Shown piece by piece: positions 24,009 to 32,872 of a stretch of DNA of 46,114 nucleotides. The position numbers and the translations under genes were made by a program. Numbering within the stretch: position 1 is the first letter of the stretch; each line of letters opens with the position of its first letter. Under the pieces are notes generated by a model. The model was not told where the DNA came from. It searched no databases and saw only the letters and a list, made by a program, of their open reading frames with translations. This DNA is from Gomphosphaeria aponina SAG 52.96 = DSM 107014 (GTDB taxonomy: Bacteria > Cyanobacteriota > Cyanobacteriia > Cyanobacteriales > Gomphosphaeriaceae), in assembly GCA_016903655.1 (NCBI GenBank), contig JADQBC010000009.1, positions 1-46,114 of the forward strand, given 5' to 3'.

Positions 24009-25375
24009 ATGAATCAGAAATACAAAATGAGAAAATTCGCCTCCGCATCCTTCATGATTTTCTTTATGAAGCAATAACTTTTCCTGGTTTGGCTAACTAT
24101 TACACCCCTTTTATTCGCTCTTTACGGGAAAGAATTCATCCTGTGGGAGTAACAGAATATGGAATGGCAGAGTTGGCTAAGGGCCTGAAATTTAAAGTGA
24201 ATTTGGGCGATCGCCTGGGTTGTGATATCTACTACGGATATTATCAGGAATACTTCGACTCCCAGTTATTGTTTAATCTCCTCCACCCAGAGGAGGTTTT
24301 TCTGGATATTGGGGCGAATTTTGGCTACTGGGCGGTAAATGCTGCTCAATTAACTAATGGTGTTGTCCATGCTTTTGAACCGAATACAGAAGCTCATAAA
24401 TTATTGGGAGAAAATGTATTACAAAATAATTTACAAGCAAATATTCACTGTCACCAAGTTGCTGTGGGGGCTGAAACTGGAGCAACTGATTTTTATGTGT
24501 GCGTGGAGTCTTCTTTTAGCTCGATGAGTGCTACAGGAAGGGCGGAGCTTTTGGAAAAAGTAAAAATACCTGTATGTAGTCTTGATTCTTTCCTGCCTCA
24601 ATGGGGTTTGTCTCAGGTACAGGGAATGAAAATTGATGTAGAAGGACATGAGTTTGCTGTGTTGCAAGGAGCAATGGCAACTCTGAAAAATTCTCCTTCT
24701 CTCGTAATAATGTTGGAGGTTTCTGCGAAAAATCTCAATGAGGAAAGAAGGGAAGCGCTCACCACTGCACTGACTGCGGTTTATCAATTGGGTTTTCGGG
24801 GTTGGGTGGTGGAGCCTGATGCACTGCGTTTAATTACAACTCCAGGAGAAGCTGCAAGTCTCCCTTCTGCTAACTTGTTTCTTACTTTGGCTGACTCGGA
24901 AAGAGAACAAGAGCTACATCAAGCTTATAAAGAGTTGCAAAAAAAGGCTTTTCGCGGTATTGCTCGGGAAATTGGTCTAGATACAGAAGTTTTGTTAGAG
25001 AGAAATGTAGCAGATCCTTATGGATATTATCAACTTTATGGGGCTTTGGTGAATAAGTTGGTGGGCGATCGGGATGCTAGTATTAATTCTCTTGAAACAA
25101 AAATTCTCCAACTCAAAGAGCTTCAGAAACAGGAAAAAGAACTTAATCAGCGGGATTTGGAATTACTCAAGTCTAAGCGAGACGCGGAATTTGATAAGTT
25201 TAAAGCTGAAATTGCTCGCTTAGAAAAAGAGAGTCAAGCTAGATTAAAAGAAGTGCGGAAACGGGATGAAAGAATAGTTCAACTTCAACAAGAAGTAGAG
25301 AGTTTGAAAAAAGAGCTCAGTCTCTCCATTGGCGATAAAATTGCTCGGAAGATTAAACACAATTTTAAACTATGA
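24005..25375 (+). CDS. FkbM-family methyltransferase with C-terminal coiled coil
   Basis: 456 residues. SAM-binding region EVFLDIGANFGYWAVNAAQL near residue 98, acidic HAFEPNTEAH, then VPVCSLDSF-type motif (IPVCSLDSFLPQWG) and MKIDVEGHEFAVLQGA, all typical of FkbM methyltransferases that methylate sugar or polyketide hydroxyls. From ~350 to 445 the chain is charged heptad-like (LQKQEKELNQRDLELL, RLEKESQARLKEV), a long coiled coil before a basic end (KIARKIKHNFKL). Such tails suggest assembly with other glycan enzymes. Start overlaps the sulfotransferase stop. Confidence 0.88.
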   Translation: MNESEIQNEKIRLRILHDFLYEAITFPGLANYYTPFIRSLRERIHPVGVTEYGMAELAKGLKFKVNLGDRLGCDIYYGYYQEYFDSQLLFNLLHPEEVFLDIGANFGYWAVNAAQLTNGVVHAFEPNTEAHKLLGENVLQNNLQANIHCHQVAVGAETGATDFYVCVESSFSSMSATGRAELLEKVKIPVCSLDSFLPQWGLSQVQGMKIDVEGHEFAVLQGAMATLKNSPSLVIMLEVSAKNLNEERREALTTALTAVYQLGFRGWVVEPDALRLITTPGEAASLPSANLFLTLADSEREQELHQAYKELQKKAFRGIAREIGLDTEVLLERNVADPYGYYQLYGALVNKLVGDRDASINSLETKILQLKELQKQEKELNQRDLELLKSKRDAEFDKFKAEIARLEKESQARLKEVRKRDERIVQLQQEVESLKKELSLSIGDKIARKIKHNFKL

Positions 25376-25707
25376 TACTCATGATTAAATGAGGACTATG
25401 ATGGGATGATAAATTTGAGGAATGATTTTGTGTGGACGGGAAATGAGCTGAAGGTTGGGTTTTGATTACGCAGATGGGATGATAAATTTGAGGAATGATT
25501 AGACCTTTTGCGAAAATCGAACCAAAATCAATTTTTATATTTATTTCATGTAAAACTCTCCCTACTCCGCAACTCCGCTTCTCCCTACTAATAGACTTTT
25601 GCAAAAAGTCTATTTTGTGTGGACGGGAAATGAGCTGAAGGTTGGGTTTTGATTACGCAAGTGCTCCCTAAACCTGCCCCTACTGACTAATGACTAATGA
25701 CTAAATT
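25376..25707 (+). repeat. Interleaved direct repeats between FkbM and GT genes
   Basis: A 28-bp unit (GATGGGATGATAAATTTGAG...) occurs at 25400-25427 and 25473-25500. A 47-bp unit (TTTTGTGTGGACGGGAAATG...GATTACGCA) occurs at 25426-25472 and 25613-25659. AGACTTTTTGC-type inverted fragments lie near 25500-25515 and 25592-25611. TGACTAA repeats precede the next gene. No coding content is seen. Confidence 0.8.
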
Positions 25708-26820
25708 ATGCGTATTTTATATGACCATCAAATGTTTGCCATCCAAAAATTTGGGGGCATAACTCGGATTTTTATCGAATTAATGCGAGAATTGTCGGCA
25801 AATTCAGAATGTAAAATTGATTGGTATCGTGGTTGGCATCAGGATGGTTATAATATTCAAGATTATCGTAACCAATTGGGGCGTTATTGGGCTTTTTCTA
25901 GAGATTTGTTGAAATTACCTAACTATGACAGGCTCAATCAATTAACTTTTAAAGCTTTTATCTTGACAGGAGGAAAGCAAGCTGATATCTATCATCCAAC
26001 TTATTATGATGCTTCCTTATTATCTCTTGTCAAACCTAAAAAGCTGGTGACAACTGTCCATGATATGATTCTAGAAAAATTCCTGGGAAATATTGAGAGA
26101 TTTCAGTCAGTGAGGGCTGGAAAACAACAACTGATAGAAAAATCGGATTTGTTGTTTGTAGCTTCAGAAAATACTAAAAAAGACTTAATCGAAATCTTGC
26201 AGGTAGAGCCAGCAAAAATTAAAATTACTTATTGGGGAACAAGAATTAAAGATATCATTCCCTCACAATTGCCAAAAATATGTCAGGAAAAACCCTATTT
26301 TTTATATGTTGGCACAAGATCTAAATATAAAGAGTTTGACAAAGTAATTGCAGCTTTCGCTCAAGATAAATGGCTACAAGCTAATTTTAATGTGGTTTGT
26401 TTTGGGGGAACTAGCGATTTTACTCAACCAGAATTAGCAAGTATGGAAAAAGCTAAAGTTAGGGATAAGTTTATCTATCTATCTGGGGATGATAGTTTAT
26501 TAAAAGCTCTGTATCAAAATGCTCAAGCCCTAGTTTATACCAGTCGTTATGAGGGGTTTGGGTTGCCAACTTTAGAGGCGATGGTATGTCAATGTCCAGT
26601 AATTTGTTGCCCCACTTCTTCTCTCCCAGAAGTGGTTGGCCAAGCTGCTGCTTTTTTTAATCCAGACTCGATCGAAGAGTTGATAACTCAAATGCAAATG
26701 GTGGTAGAAGATAGGGAAAAGCGAGCCTCAATGTTGGCAAAAGGACAAGAACGTGCTAAATTATTTTCCTGGGAAAAAACAGCTCGATTAACTCTAGCAG
26801 GCTATCAACAAATTGTTTAA
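25708..26820 (+). CDS. Glycosyltransferase family 1/GT4
   Basis: 370 residues. N-terminal acceptor domain begins RILYDHQMFAIQKFGGITR (glycine-rich loop). C-terminal donor domain has YFLYVGTRSKYKEFDKVI, YLSGDDSLLKALYQNAQALV and the GT4 E-x7-E motif region TSRYEGFGLPTLEAMVCQCP, followed by SSLPEVVGQAAAFFNP. It transfers a sugar from a nucleotide-sugar with retention. It is the first of several glycosyltransferases here, probably for a surface glycan. Acceptor unknown. Confidence 0.92.
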   Translation: MRILYDHQMFAIQKFGGITRIFIELMRELSANSECKIDWYRGWHQDGYNIQDYRNQLGRYWAFSRDLLKLPNYDRLNQLTFKAFILTGGKQADIYHPTYYDASLLSLVKPKKLVTTVHDMILEKFLGNIERFQSVRAGKQQLIEKSDLLFVASENTKKDLIEILQVEPAKIKITYWGTRIKDIIPSQLPKICQEKPYFLYVGTRSKYKEFDKVIAAFAQDKWLQANFNVVCFGGTSDFTQPELASMEKAKVRDKFIYLSGDDSLLKALYQNAQALVYTSRYEGFGLPTLEAMVCQCPVICCPTSSLPEVVGQAAAFFNPDSIEELITQMQMVVEDREKRASMLAKGQERAKLFSWEKTARLTLAGYQQIV

Positions 26821-26823
26821 AGT

Positions 26824-26852
26824 AGGGTGGGTTAGGGACAGCGTAACCCACC
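26824..26852. repeat. GGTGGGTTA...TAACCCACC inverted repeat
   Basis: GGTGGGTTA (26825-26833) pairs with TAACCCACC (26844-26852), directly between the GT4 gene and the capsule-type gene. Typical cyanobacterial intergenic palindrome; may act as a weak terminator or mRNA stabiliser. Confidence 0.6.
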
Positions 26853-26870
26853 ATTTAAGGAGTAAAAATA

Positions 26871-28595
26871 ATGTCACTGTGGAATAAACTGGTTTCCCTA
26901 ATTAAAAAGCCTCAAAAAAATCAAGTAATAGAAACAGTAAAGGCAAATATTGGGATAAGAAAAAAAATTCCCAACTGGCCAGACTGGGAAGAAATGTTGA
27001 ATACAAACAGACTACTATGGGAAGAAGCAAAGGAAAAAGCGAAAACAGGCCCTCAAGTGTTAATGGGAACCTCAGTGGGGGGTGCGTTACCAATGTCATT
27101 ACCAGAAAGTATGTTAGCCGTAGCCCTTACCCTGAGAGGAGCGCAGGTGCATACTTTATTATGCGATCGCCTACTCCCTGCTTGTATCCTGGTGCAAAAA
27201 CTGGATATCCCAGAAACAACTCTGGCAAATTACGAACTGGCTAAAACTCGCTGTCAAGACTGTTTTAAGGCGGGGAGTTATTTTTATCAACCTTTAGCAT
27301 TACCAGGACATCTATATAGTGAGTTACTCAGCGATACAGAAAGAGAAAAGGCAAAAAATCTCTCAGGAGAAGTCCCCCTGTCAGAAATTCCTAACTACCA
27401 GCTTGGTAACTTAAATATAGGGGAACACGCTTATGCAGGGGCTTTGCGCTATTTTGCTAGTGGGAATCTGGACAATGAACCCTACAGGGAAGTAGTAATG
27501 AGGCGCTACTTTGAAGGAGCATTGTTAACAGCTTTTGCCACTAAAAATCTGTTGGCTAAACATAATTTTACAGTGGCTTGTTTTAATCATGGGATTTACT
27601 CACCTCATGGAATTATTGGAGAAGTGTGCAGGGAAAACCTGGTGCGGGTGGTTAATTGGAATGTAGCCTACCGTAAACGGTGTTTTATTTTCAGTCACCA
27701 AGACACTTACCACCATACAATGTTGACGGAACCCCTAGATGCTTGGGAAAATATGCCCTGGAATGAAACAATGGAAGAATCAATTTTAGAATATTTAAAG
27801 AGTCGCTGGCAGGGTACAAGGGATTGGATTTGGTTTCACGAACAACCAGATGAAGAATTTGTGCGCATTGCTGGGGAAATTGGGCTGGATTTAAATAAAC
27901 CTATTATTGGGATGCTCACAAATGTAATGTGGGATGCTCAACTCCATTATCGGGCAAATGCGTTCCCAAATATGCTTACCTGGGTATTGGAAACCATTAA
28001 ATATTTTGCCCAACGCCCTGAATTACAACTACTCATCCGCATTCATCCAGCAGAAATTCGTGGTACACTGCCTTCGCGTCAACCTTTATTACCAGAAATA
28101 ATGAAAGTCTGGAAAGAGTTACCCCCGAATGTGTTTATCATTCCCCCAGACAGTAATGTGAGTACTTACGCGGCGATGCAGGAATGCGATTCGGTGATTA
28201 TTTACGGCACAAAAACAGGAGTAGAATTAACAAGTATGGGTATTCCTGTAATTGTGGGTGGTGAAGCTTGGATTAGAGGAAAAGGTATCACTATTGATCC
28301 AGTTTCTCCAGCAGAATATTTCCAATGTTTGGATAAATTACCCCTGAAAATCAAGTTAGCAGGAGAAGAGTTAAAAAGGGCAAGAAAATATGCCTATCAT
28401 TTCTTCTTTCGGCGCATGATTCCCCTGCAATTTATGGAACCAGTAGCAGGGAAACCACCTTATAAGATTAAGATTAGTAAATTAGATGAATTGTTACCAG
28501 GATCTGACCCAGGTTTGGATGTCATTTGTGAGGGAATTTTATCAGGTTCTCCTTTTATTTATGAGGCAGAAAAATTGGGAATTAGTACCTCCTAG
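26871..28595 (+). CDS. Capsule polysaccharide biosynthesis-like protein
   Basis: 574 residues. After a basic N-terminus, a Rossmann-like part (VLMGTSVGGALPMSLPESML, GAQVHTLLCDRLLPACI) leads to a second half with IIGMLTNVMWDAQLH, LQLLIRIHPAEIRGTLPSRQ and ECDSVIIYGTKTGVELTSMG followed by IPVIVGG. This RIHP...KTGVEL architecture is that of capsule-type (KpsC/KpsS-like) and CDP-glycerol-transferase-like GT-B proteins. Preceded by AAGGAG at 26859-26864. Likely part of the same polysaccharide locus; exact sugar linkage unknown. Confidence 0.75.
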   Translation: MSLWNKLVSLIKKPQKNQVIETVKANIGIRKKIPNWPDWEEMLNTNRLLWEEAKEKAKTGPQVLMGTSVGGALPMSLPESMLAVALTLRGAQVHTLLCDRLLPACILVQKLDIPETTLANYELAKTRCQDCFKAGSYFYQPLALPGHLYSELLSDTEREKAKNLSGEVPLSEIPNYQLGNLNIGEHAYAGALRYFASGNLDNEPYREVVMRRYFEGALLTAFATKNLLAKHNFTVACFNHGIYSPHGIIGEVCRENLVRVVNWNVAYRKRCFIFSHQDTYHHTMLTEPLDAWENMPWNETMEESILEYLKSRWQGTRDWIWFHEQPDEEFVRIAGEIGLDLNKPIIGMLTNVMWDAQLHYRANAFPNMLTWVLETIKYFAQRPELQLLIRIHPAEIRGTLPSRQPLLPEIMKVWKELPPNVFIIPPDSNVSTYAAMQECDSVIIYGTKTGVELTSMGIPVIVGGEAWIRGKGITIDPVSPAEYFQCLDKLPLKIKLAGEELKRARKYAYHFFFRRMIPLQFMEPVAGKPPYKIKISKLDELLPGSDPGLDVICEGILSGSPFIYEAEKLGISTS

Positions 28596-28730
28596 GGGCG
28601 GGTTGAGGGAGAATTTGAGCTCAAAACCCCCCCACCCTTTTTAGAAATGGGCGGGTTTTGATATTAAGATTGTTAATAATGATTATTAGGTTATCTCTAA
28701 ACCCGCCCCTACATTTTAAGATAATTGACT
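28592..28730. repeat. GGGGCGGGTT repeat cluster between polysaccharide genes
   Basis: AGGGGCGGGTTGAG (28594-28607) is followed by a degenerate AAAACCCCCCCACCC arm. A second, better element then has GGGCGGGTTTTG (28649-28660) and AAACCCGCCCCTACA (28699-28713). It fills the gap before the next glycosyltransferase. Confidence 0.7.
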
Positions 28731-29678
28731 ATGAGACAAATTGGAGGAAAAATATTGCGGCGAATAAAAAGGGTTTTTACTCCTTCCCCCACTCCCCCAA
28801 CTACCCCCGCACAGTTACGGAAATGTCAACAGTTGTTAGAGTTGCGATCGCAAATGGAGTTAGTTACACCACCTATCCCTCGACCAGGAAAAAAAGTAAT
28901 TTCTGTAGTAATTGGCAGTTATAACCGTCGCCGCTTACTAGAAAAAGCCATTAATAGTGTGCGGCATAATCAAATTCCTGTACCCTATGAAATTATAGTA
29001 GTAGATGGGGGGTCTGATGATGGGTCATTAGCATGGTTAATTCAACAAAAGGACATCATTACTATTGTCCAACATAACCGAGGGGAATTTCAAGGAAAAA
29101 CCATTGAACGTCAGAGTTGGGGCTACTTTATGAATTTGGGTTTTAAATCAGCCCAAGGGAAGTATATTTTAATGATTAGTGACGATTGCTTACTGTTACC
29201 CAATGCAGTGAATTTAGGGTTAGAAAAATTTCAGGAAATGGAAACAGCAGGCAGGAAAATTGGGGGAGTAGCGTTTTATTTTCGGAATTGGCCAGAGGAA
29301 AAGGAATACTATGTACAGAAATCTTTGGGTGGGAAATTAGCAATTAATCATGGAATTTATTTAAAAGAAGCACTAGAAGCTGTGGGTTGGTTAGAAGAAG
29401 ACCAATATATTTTTTATAAAGCAGACAGTGATGTTTGCTTAAAAATGTGGTTAGCTGGGTATGAAATAGTTGACTGTCCAAAAGCTTTTGTTGAACACTA
29501 TTATGACCCAGAAGAAGCAGTGCGTCAAAGTAATAATGCAGTTAAGATAAGCGATCGCGAAGTTTATCTCAAACGTTGGGACAGTATTTATTATCATCCC
29601 ACCTGGCAGGAATTGCGGGATAAAATAATCATCAAATATGACGACCCCCACCGCACTGCTGAACAGTTTTTGGAGTAG
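28731..29678 (+). CDS. Glycosyltransferase family 2
   Basis: About 315 residues. GT-A fold: VISVVIGSYNRRRLLEKAIN, EIIVVDGGSDDGSL, GFKSAQGKYILMISDDC (DxD-like metal site) and a C-terminal part with GGVAFYFRNW and DVCLKMWLAGYEIVDCP. ATG 28731 is preferred over the TTG two codons upstream. The hydrophilic basic N-terminus shows no membrane helix. It is 6 bp before a second GT2 gene, so the two are co-transcribed. Probable role in the same glycan. Confidence 0.9.
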   Translation: MRQIGGKILRRIKRVFTPSPTPPTTPAQLRKCQQLLELRSQMELVTPPIPRPGKKVISVVIGSYNRRRLLEKAINSVRHNQIPVPYEIIVVDGGSDDGSLAWLIQQKDIITIVQHNRGEFQGKTIERQSWGYFMNLGFKSAQGKYILMISDDCLLLPNAVNLGLEKFQEMETAGRKIGGVAFYFRNWPEEKEYYVQKSLGGKLAINHGIYLKEALEAVGWLEEDQYIFYKADSDVCLKMWLAGYEIVDCPKAFVEHYYDPEEAVRQSNNAVKISDREVYLKRWDSIYYHPTWQELRDKIIIKYDDPHRTAEQFLE

Positions 29679-29684
29679 TTAATT

Positions 29685-30617
29685 ATGAAACTGTCTGTTG
29701 TCATTGGAACTTATAACCGTTTAGAATTGCTCAAACAAGCTATCACGAGCATTTTAGAACAAACCGCAACTCCTGTTAAAGTTTATCTCACCGATGCTGG
29801 TTCAACTGATGGAACAATTGACTATTTACAATCCATTGCTTCAGAGCAAATAATTCCCATTTTTGTAGGGGAAAAAATTGGACAAGCTCGCGCCTACAAT
29901 GAGGTGTTTAAAATCCTAGATACTCCCTATGTTTGTTGGCTCAGTGATGATAATGTGGTGGTAAATAAAGGGTTAGATATTGCAGTAGAAATACTCGAAG
30001 CAAACCCAGCAATTGCCATGGTGGGATTAAAAGTGCGTGACCAACAAGGGCCATTTGTCGATGCTCCTTATATTGGGGGAGTTTCTGCTGTAGGAGTATT
30101 AAATGTTAATCAGGGTTTACTGAGAACAAAAGTTCTGAAAGAAGTAGGGGGGTTTTGCGAAAAATTTCGGGATTATGGCATTGACCCAGATTTAACTACT
30201 AAAGTACTTTTTGCTGGTTATGATATAGTTTATACTAAAGCAGTAGCAATTCATCATTATCGCAATTGGGGGCCAGATAAAAACTCCCCAGAATATGAAC
30301 AAATGATGGAAAAACAGACAAAATATAAAGAAATGTACCTGAAAAAATATGGCAAATATGCTAATAATGCTTGGTTTTGGAAACTAAAAACATCAGCTTG
30401 GTTATTGATGAGAAGAGGTTTAGGAGTCCAAAAATTGCTTAACTCCTCTGAGCCAGTTTTTCTAGATTTAATTACTAGAGATTGGCATAATATAATGAGT
30501 GGGCGTTATATTAGTTTGGCTGACCCAATTGTAACCAAAGATAAACCTTACTATTTAGTGCAGCATTGTCCTGCTTATTTACGTCCCAAGTCTTTAAAGT
30601 TAGAACCTTTGAAGTGA
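29685..30617 (+). CDS. Glycosyltransferase family 2 (second copy)
   Basis: 310 residues. LSVVIGTYNRLELLKQAITS, KVYLTDAGSTDGTIDYL and YVCWLSDDNVVVNKGLD are the GT-A nucleotide and metal-binding motifs. GGFCEKFRDYGIDPDLTTKV resembles the acceptor-side motif (ED-like) of GT2 enzymes. C-terminal ~80 residues are basic and aromatic. It shares fold and order with the preceding gene but is not a recent duplicate. Gap of 6 bp indicates one operon. Confidence 0.9.
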   Translation: MKLSVVIGTYNRLELLKQAITSILEQTATPVKVYLTDAGSTDGTIDYLQSIASEQIIPIFVGEKIGQARAYNEVFKILDTPYVCWLSDDNVVVNKGLDIAVEILEANPAIAMVGLKVRDQQGPFVDAPYIGGVSAVGVLNVNQGLLRTKVLKEVGGFCEKFRDYGIDPDLTTKVLFAGYDIVYTKAVAIHHYRNWGPDKNSPEYEQMMEKQTKYKEMYLKKYGKYANNAWFWKLKTSAWLLMRRGLGVQKLLNSSEPVFLDLITRDWHNIMSGRYISLADPIVTKDKPYYLVQHCPAYLRPKSLKLEPLK

Positions 30618-30661
30618 AAAAAGTTGTGTTAGGCTCAAAAACAAAATTAGAAAGGAGAATT

Positions 30662-31021
30662 ATGGGCAAAAAACTGAGAACATTATTAGCATTTAGCACA
30701 ATATTATTTGCTCCTGTGGATGTAACCCAAGCTCAAGCATATACTATTGCTCAAGGTCGGAGTATGAGTTACTGCCATCGATTCGCCGAAGATTACGCAA
30801 ATCGTCATGCTCGTGGTGGCCCATTAGAAGGAGCAGCCCGTGGAGCTGCTGGAGGTGCTATTATTGGGGCGGTTGTGGATGGTGGTCGTGGTGCTGGGAC
30901 GGGAGCAGGTATTGGAGCACTGGTAGGAGGAACCGCCAGAGGAGCCCGTCAAAACGCAGACCGTGACCATTTATACAGAATAGCTTTCGATGATTGTATG
31001 CGAGGCGTTCACCGTTGGTAA
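30662..31021 (+). CDS. Small exported glycine-zipper protein
   Basis: 119 residues from ATG 30662. This start is chosen over the upstream ATG 30566 (which lies inside the previous gene) because AAAGGAG lies at 30651-30657 and a signal peptide begins here: KKLRTLLAFSTILFAPVDV, cleavage likely after AQA. The mature chain has a glycine zipper GAARGAAGGAIIGAVVDGGR then GAGTGAGIGALVGGTARGAR, flanked by Cys residues (SYCHRF, DDCMRG). Glycine-zipper proteins associate with membranes. Followed after 38 bp by another small exported protein, so likely a pair. Confidence 0.75.
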   Translation: MGKKLRTLLAFSTILFAPVDVTQAQAYTIAQGRSMSYCHRFAEDYANRHARGGPLEGAARGAAGGAIIGAVVDGGRGAGTGAGIGALVGGTARGARQNADRDHLYRIAFDDCMRGVHRW

Positions 31022-31059
31022 TCTTGAGTTCACTGTTTTTGAGGAGATAAATAATCTTA

Positions 31060-31377
31060 ATGAAGAAAATTTTTTGGTTGTTAGCTACCACCATACTGGT
31101 AGGAGAAATGTCAACTATGGCAGCTTATGCTCAAGATGATACTCAATTTGAGCTAACATCTGTTGACTGTCGAACACTCCTAAAAATGCCTGATGAAGAA
31201 GAAGAATATACAATGGTATTTTATCATGGATATATTACAGGAAAGAACAATCAGACTATGGTAGATGGGGCTGCTTTAGCCGAAATTACCGACCAAGTAA
31301 TTGACTACTGCATTAATAATCCTGATAGCACTGTAATGAGTGGGTTTGAGCAATATAGTTCAGCTCCGCCACAATAA
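31060..31377 (+). CDS. HdeA/HdeB-like periplasmic protein
   Basis: 105 residues. Signal peptide KKIFWLLATTILVGEMSTMA with cleavage near AYAQ. Mature part: VDCRTLLKMPDEEEEYTMVF, YHGYITGKNN and VIDYCINNPDSTVM. The two cysteines and the 'CR.LL......W/F..GY..G' layout match the HdeA acid-stress chaperone family. GAGGAGA-type RBS at 31041-31046. Possibly a periplasmic chaperone, co-expressed with the preceding glycine-zipper protein. Confidence 0.65.
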   Translation: MKKIFWLLATTILVGEMSTMAAYAQDDTQFELTSVDCRTLLKMPDEEEEYTMVFYHGYITGKNNQTMVDGAALAEITDQVIDYCINNPDSTVMSGFEQYSSAPPQ

Positions 31378-31411
31378 GTGCTAGGGGTTTGGTTTCCAAA
31401 CCCCACACCAA

Positions 31412-32869
31412 TTAAATAAAACAATTCCCAGTCCAACTCCCATGTAAACCGTAGGGGATATGATGTTTGAGTTGGAGTCGAGCAAGGGGCCCAATATTTA
31501 AATCCAAGGCATCTAAAATTACAACCTCAGAACGGTGAGAACTACCATTATAAACTAAAGTAATTACCCAACCATCATCTTCTGTTTTTGCTGCAGGTTT
31601 GGGGACAAAAATTGGCTCACTCACATAACCATGAGGAGCAAAAGAGTAAAGTTGTTTTTCCCCTGTTTCTAAATCTAATTTCAAGATAGCTTGGAGGGGC
31701 GCATTGCCAGTAGAATTATGAGCAGCACCAATAAACAAATAGCGATAATTTTTCCCTACTTGCTCAGGATGAATGGTAGGAAATTCACAACAACGACTTT
31801 CCACCATGGTTTTCCCTACAGTTTCCTCCTTTAAGTTGAGCTCAAAGCGCCAAAGTTGCCCAGGATCTAGTTGGTCAAAGTCAACTTCTTTATAATCAGT
31901 ATTAGGGTTAATTTGGGGCAAAGATTGATAACAAATGGAATCGATATAAAGATTATCTCCTTGCTCAAAAGCATTAGCATGGTGGAAGATAAACCCAGCA
32001 TTCACCTGCAGGATTTTTACCTTCTTTCCCTGACGAGGAATAACAATAATATTAGTAGGCTTATTATCTTGAAACTTCACACATTCTCCAGCCCCACGAA
32101 AGCCAAATAAATAAGGAAAGGGATTATAGCCTACAGGGTTTTGAAAGAAGATACAATAATTAGGCGTAATGACAAAATCATGGATAAAAGCAAAGCCAGG
32201 AATTATCTGATCATAACTAGCTAATAATTTACCATTTGAGTCCAATTCATAGACAAGAATTTTGCTAGAAAGACCTGGTTTAATAGCAAAATTAACTAAA
32301 CAATTCCTACTGGGATCAATGCGCGGATGAGCGGCAAAAGCATCTCCTGGTTGTAAAATACCATCCAGATAGTCTATTCCCAGAGTTTCCAAAGTAGCTG
32401 GATTTAAACTGTAGGGTTCCGCTGCTTCCCACAATGCCAGTAATTTCCCCCCCCAATAAATAATATTAGTATTGGCAATATTTTTGAGTTTTAAATCAAA
32501 AGCATTATTGAGCCAACCGCCAGGTTTGGCAGTGCCAAATACGCCCCGATAGAGCATTTTACCCATTGTTTGTTCTGCCACATAAGCCTCAGTGCGGACA
32601 AAACGATTGCGGAAGTGACATTGACCATTTTTAAAAGTAAAAGCACAAATCATGCCATCCCCATCAAAAGGATGTTTAATGGGGATACCATGAATATCTA
32701 GTAAACCTGGGCCATTGCGAAATAAAGTACCATTGAAAGCAGCAGGAATTTCCCCTGCCATATCATCAACCCAATAGTCATATTCATTAGGTTGGGAGTC
32801 ATAACCGCGCTTCCATTCTTCTCGGTTATAGGATGGGATAGGTGATTTTTCAATGAGTAAGTTTTCCAT
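31412..32869 (-). CDS. Carotenoid (apocarotenoid) cleavage oxygenase
   Basis: 485 residues, RPE65/carotenoid oxygenase family, length as in the Synechocystis Diox1/ACO type. The four iron-binding histidines are readable: H181 (AAHPRIDP), H230 (FIHDFVITPNY), H296 (FIFHHANAFEQGDN) and H476 near the end (GLHGSWTGNC). N-terminal RNGPGLLDIHGIPIKHPFDG with DGDGMICAF is typical. Diox1-type enzymes cut apocarotenals at C15-C15' to retinal; substrate here is inferred from similarity. The gene is 3 bp downstream of a folate/biopterin transporter gene, so they form an operon. Confidence 0.92.
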   Translation of the reverse strand: MENLLIEKSPIPSYNREEWKRGYDSQPNEYDYWVDDMAGEIPAAFNGTLFRNGPGLLDIHGIPIKHPFDGDGMICAFTFKNGQCHFRNRFVRTEAYVAEQTMGKMLYRGVFGTAKPGGWLNNAFDLKLKNIANTNIIYWGGKLLALWEAAEPYSLNPATLETLGIDYLDGILQPGDAFAAHPRIDPSRNCLVNFAIKPGLSSKILVYELDSNGKLLASYDQIIPGFAFIHDFVITPNYCIFFQNPVGYNPFPYLFGFRGAGECVKFQDNKPTNIIVIPRQGKKVKILQVNAGFIFHHANAFEQGDNLYIDSICYQSLPQINPNTDYKEVDFDQLDPGQLWRFELNLKEETVGKTMVESRCCEFPTIHPEQVGKNYRYLFIGAAHNSTGNAPLQAILKLDLETGEKQLYSFAPHGYVSEPIFVPKPAAKTEDDGWVITLVYNGSSHRSEVVILDALDLNIGPLARLQLKHHIPYGLHGSWTGNCFI

Positions 32870-32872
32870 GAT

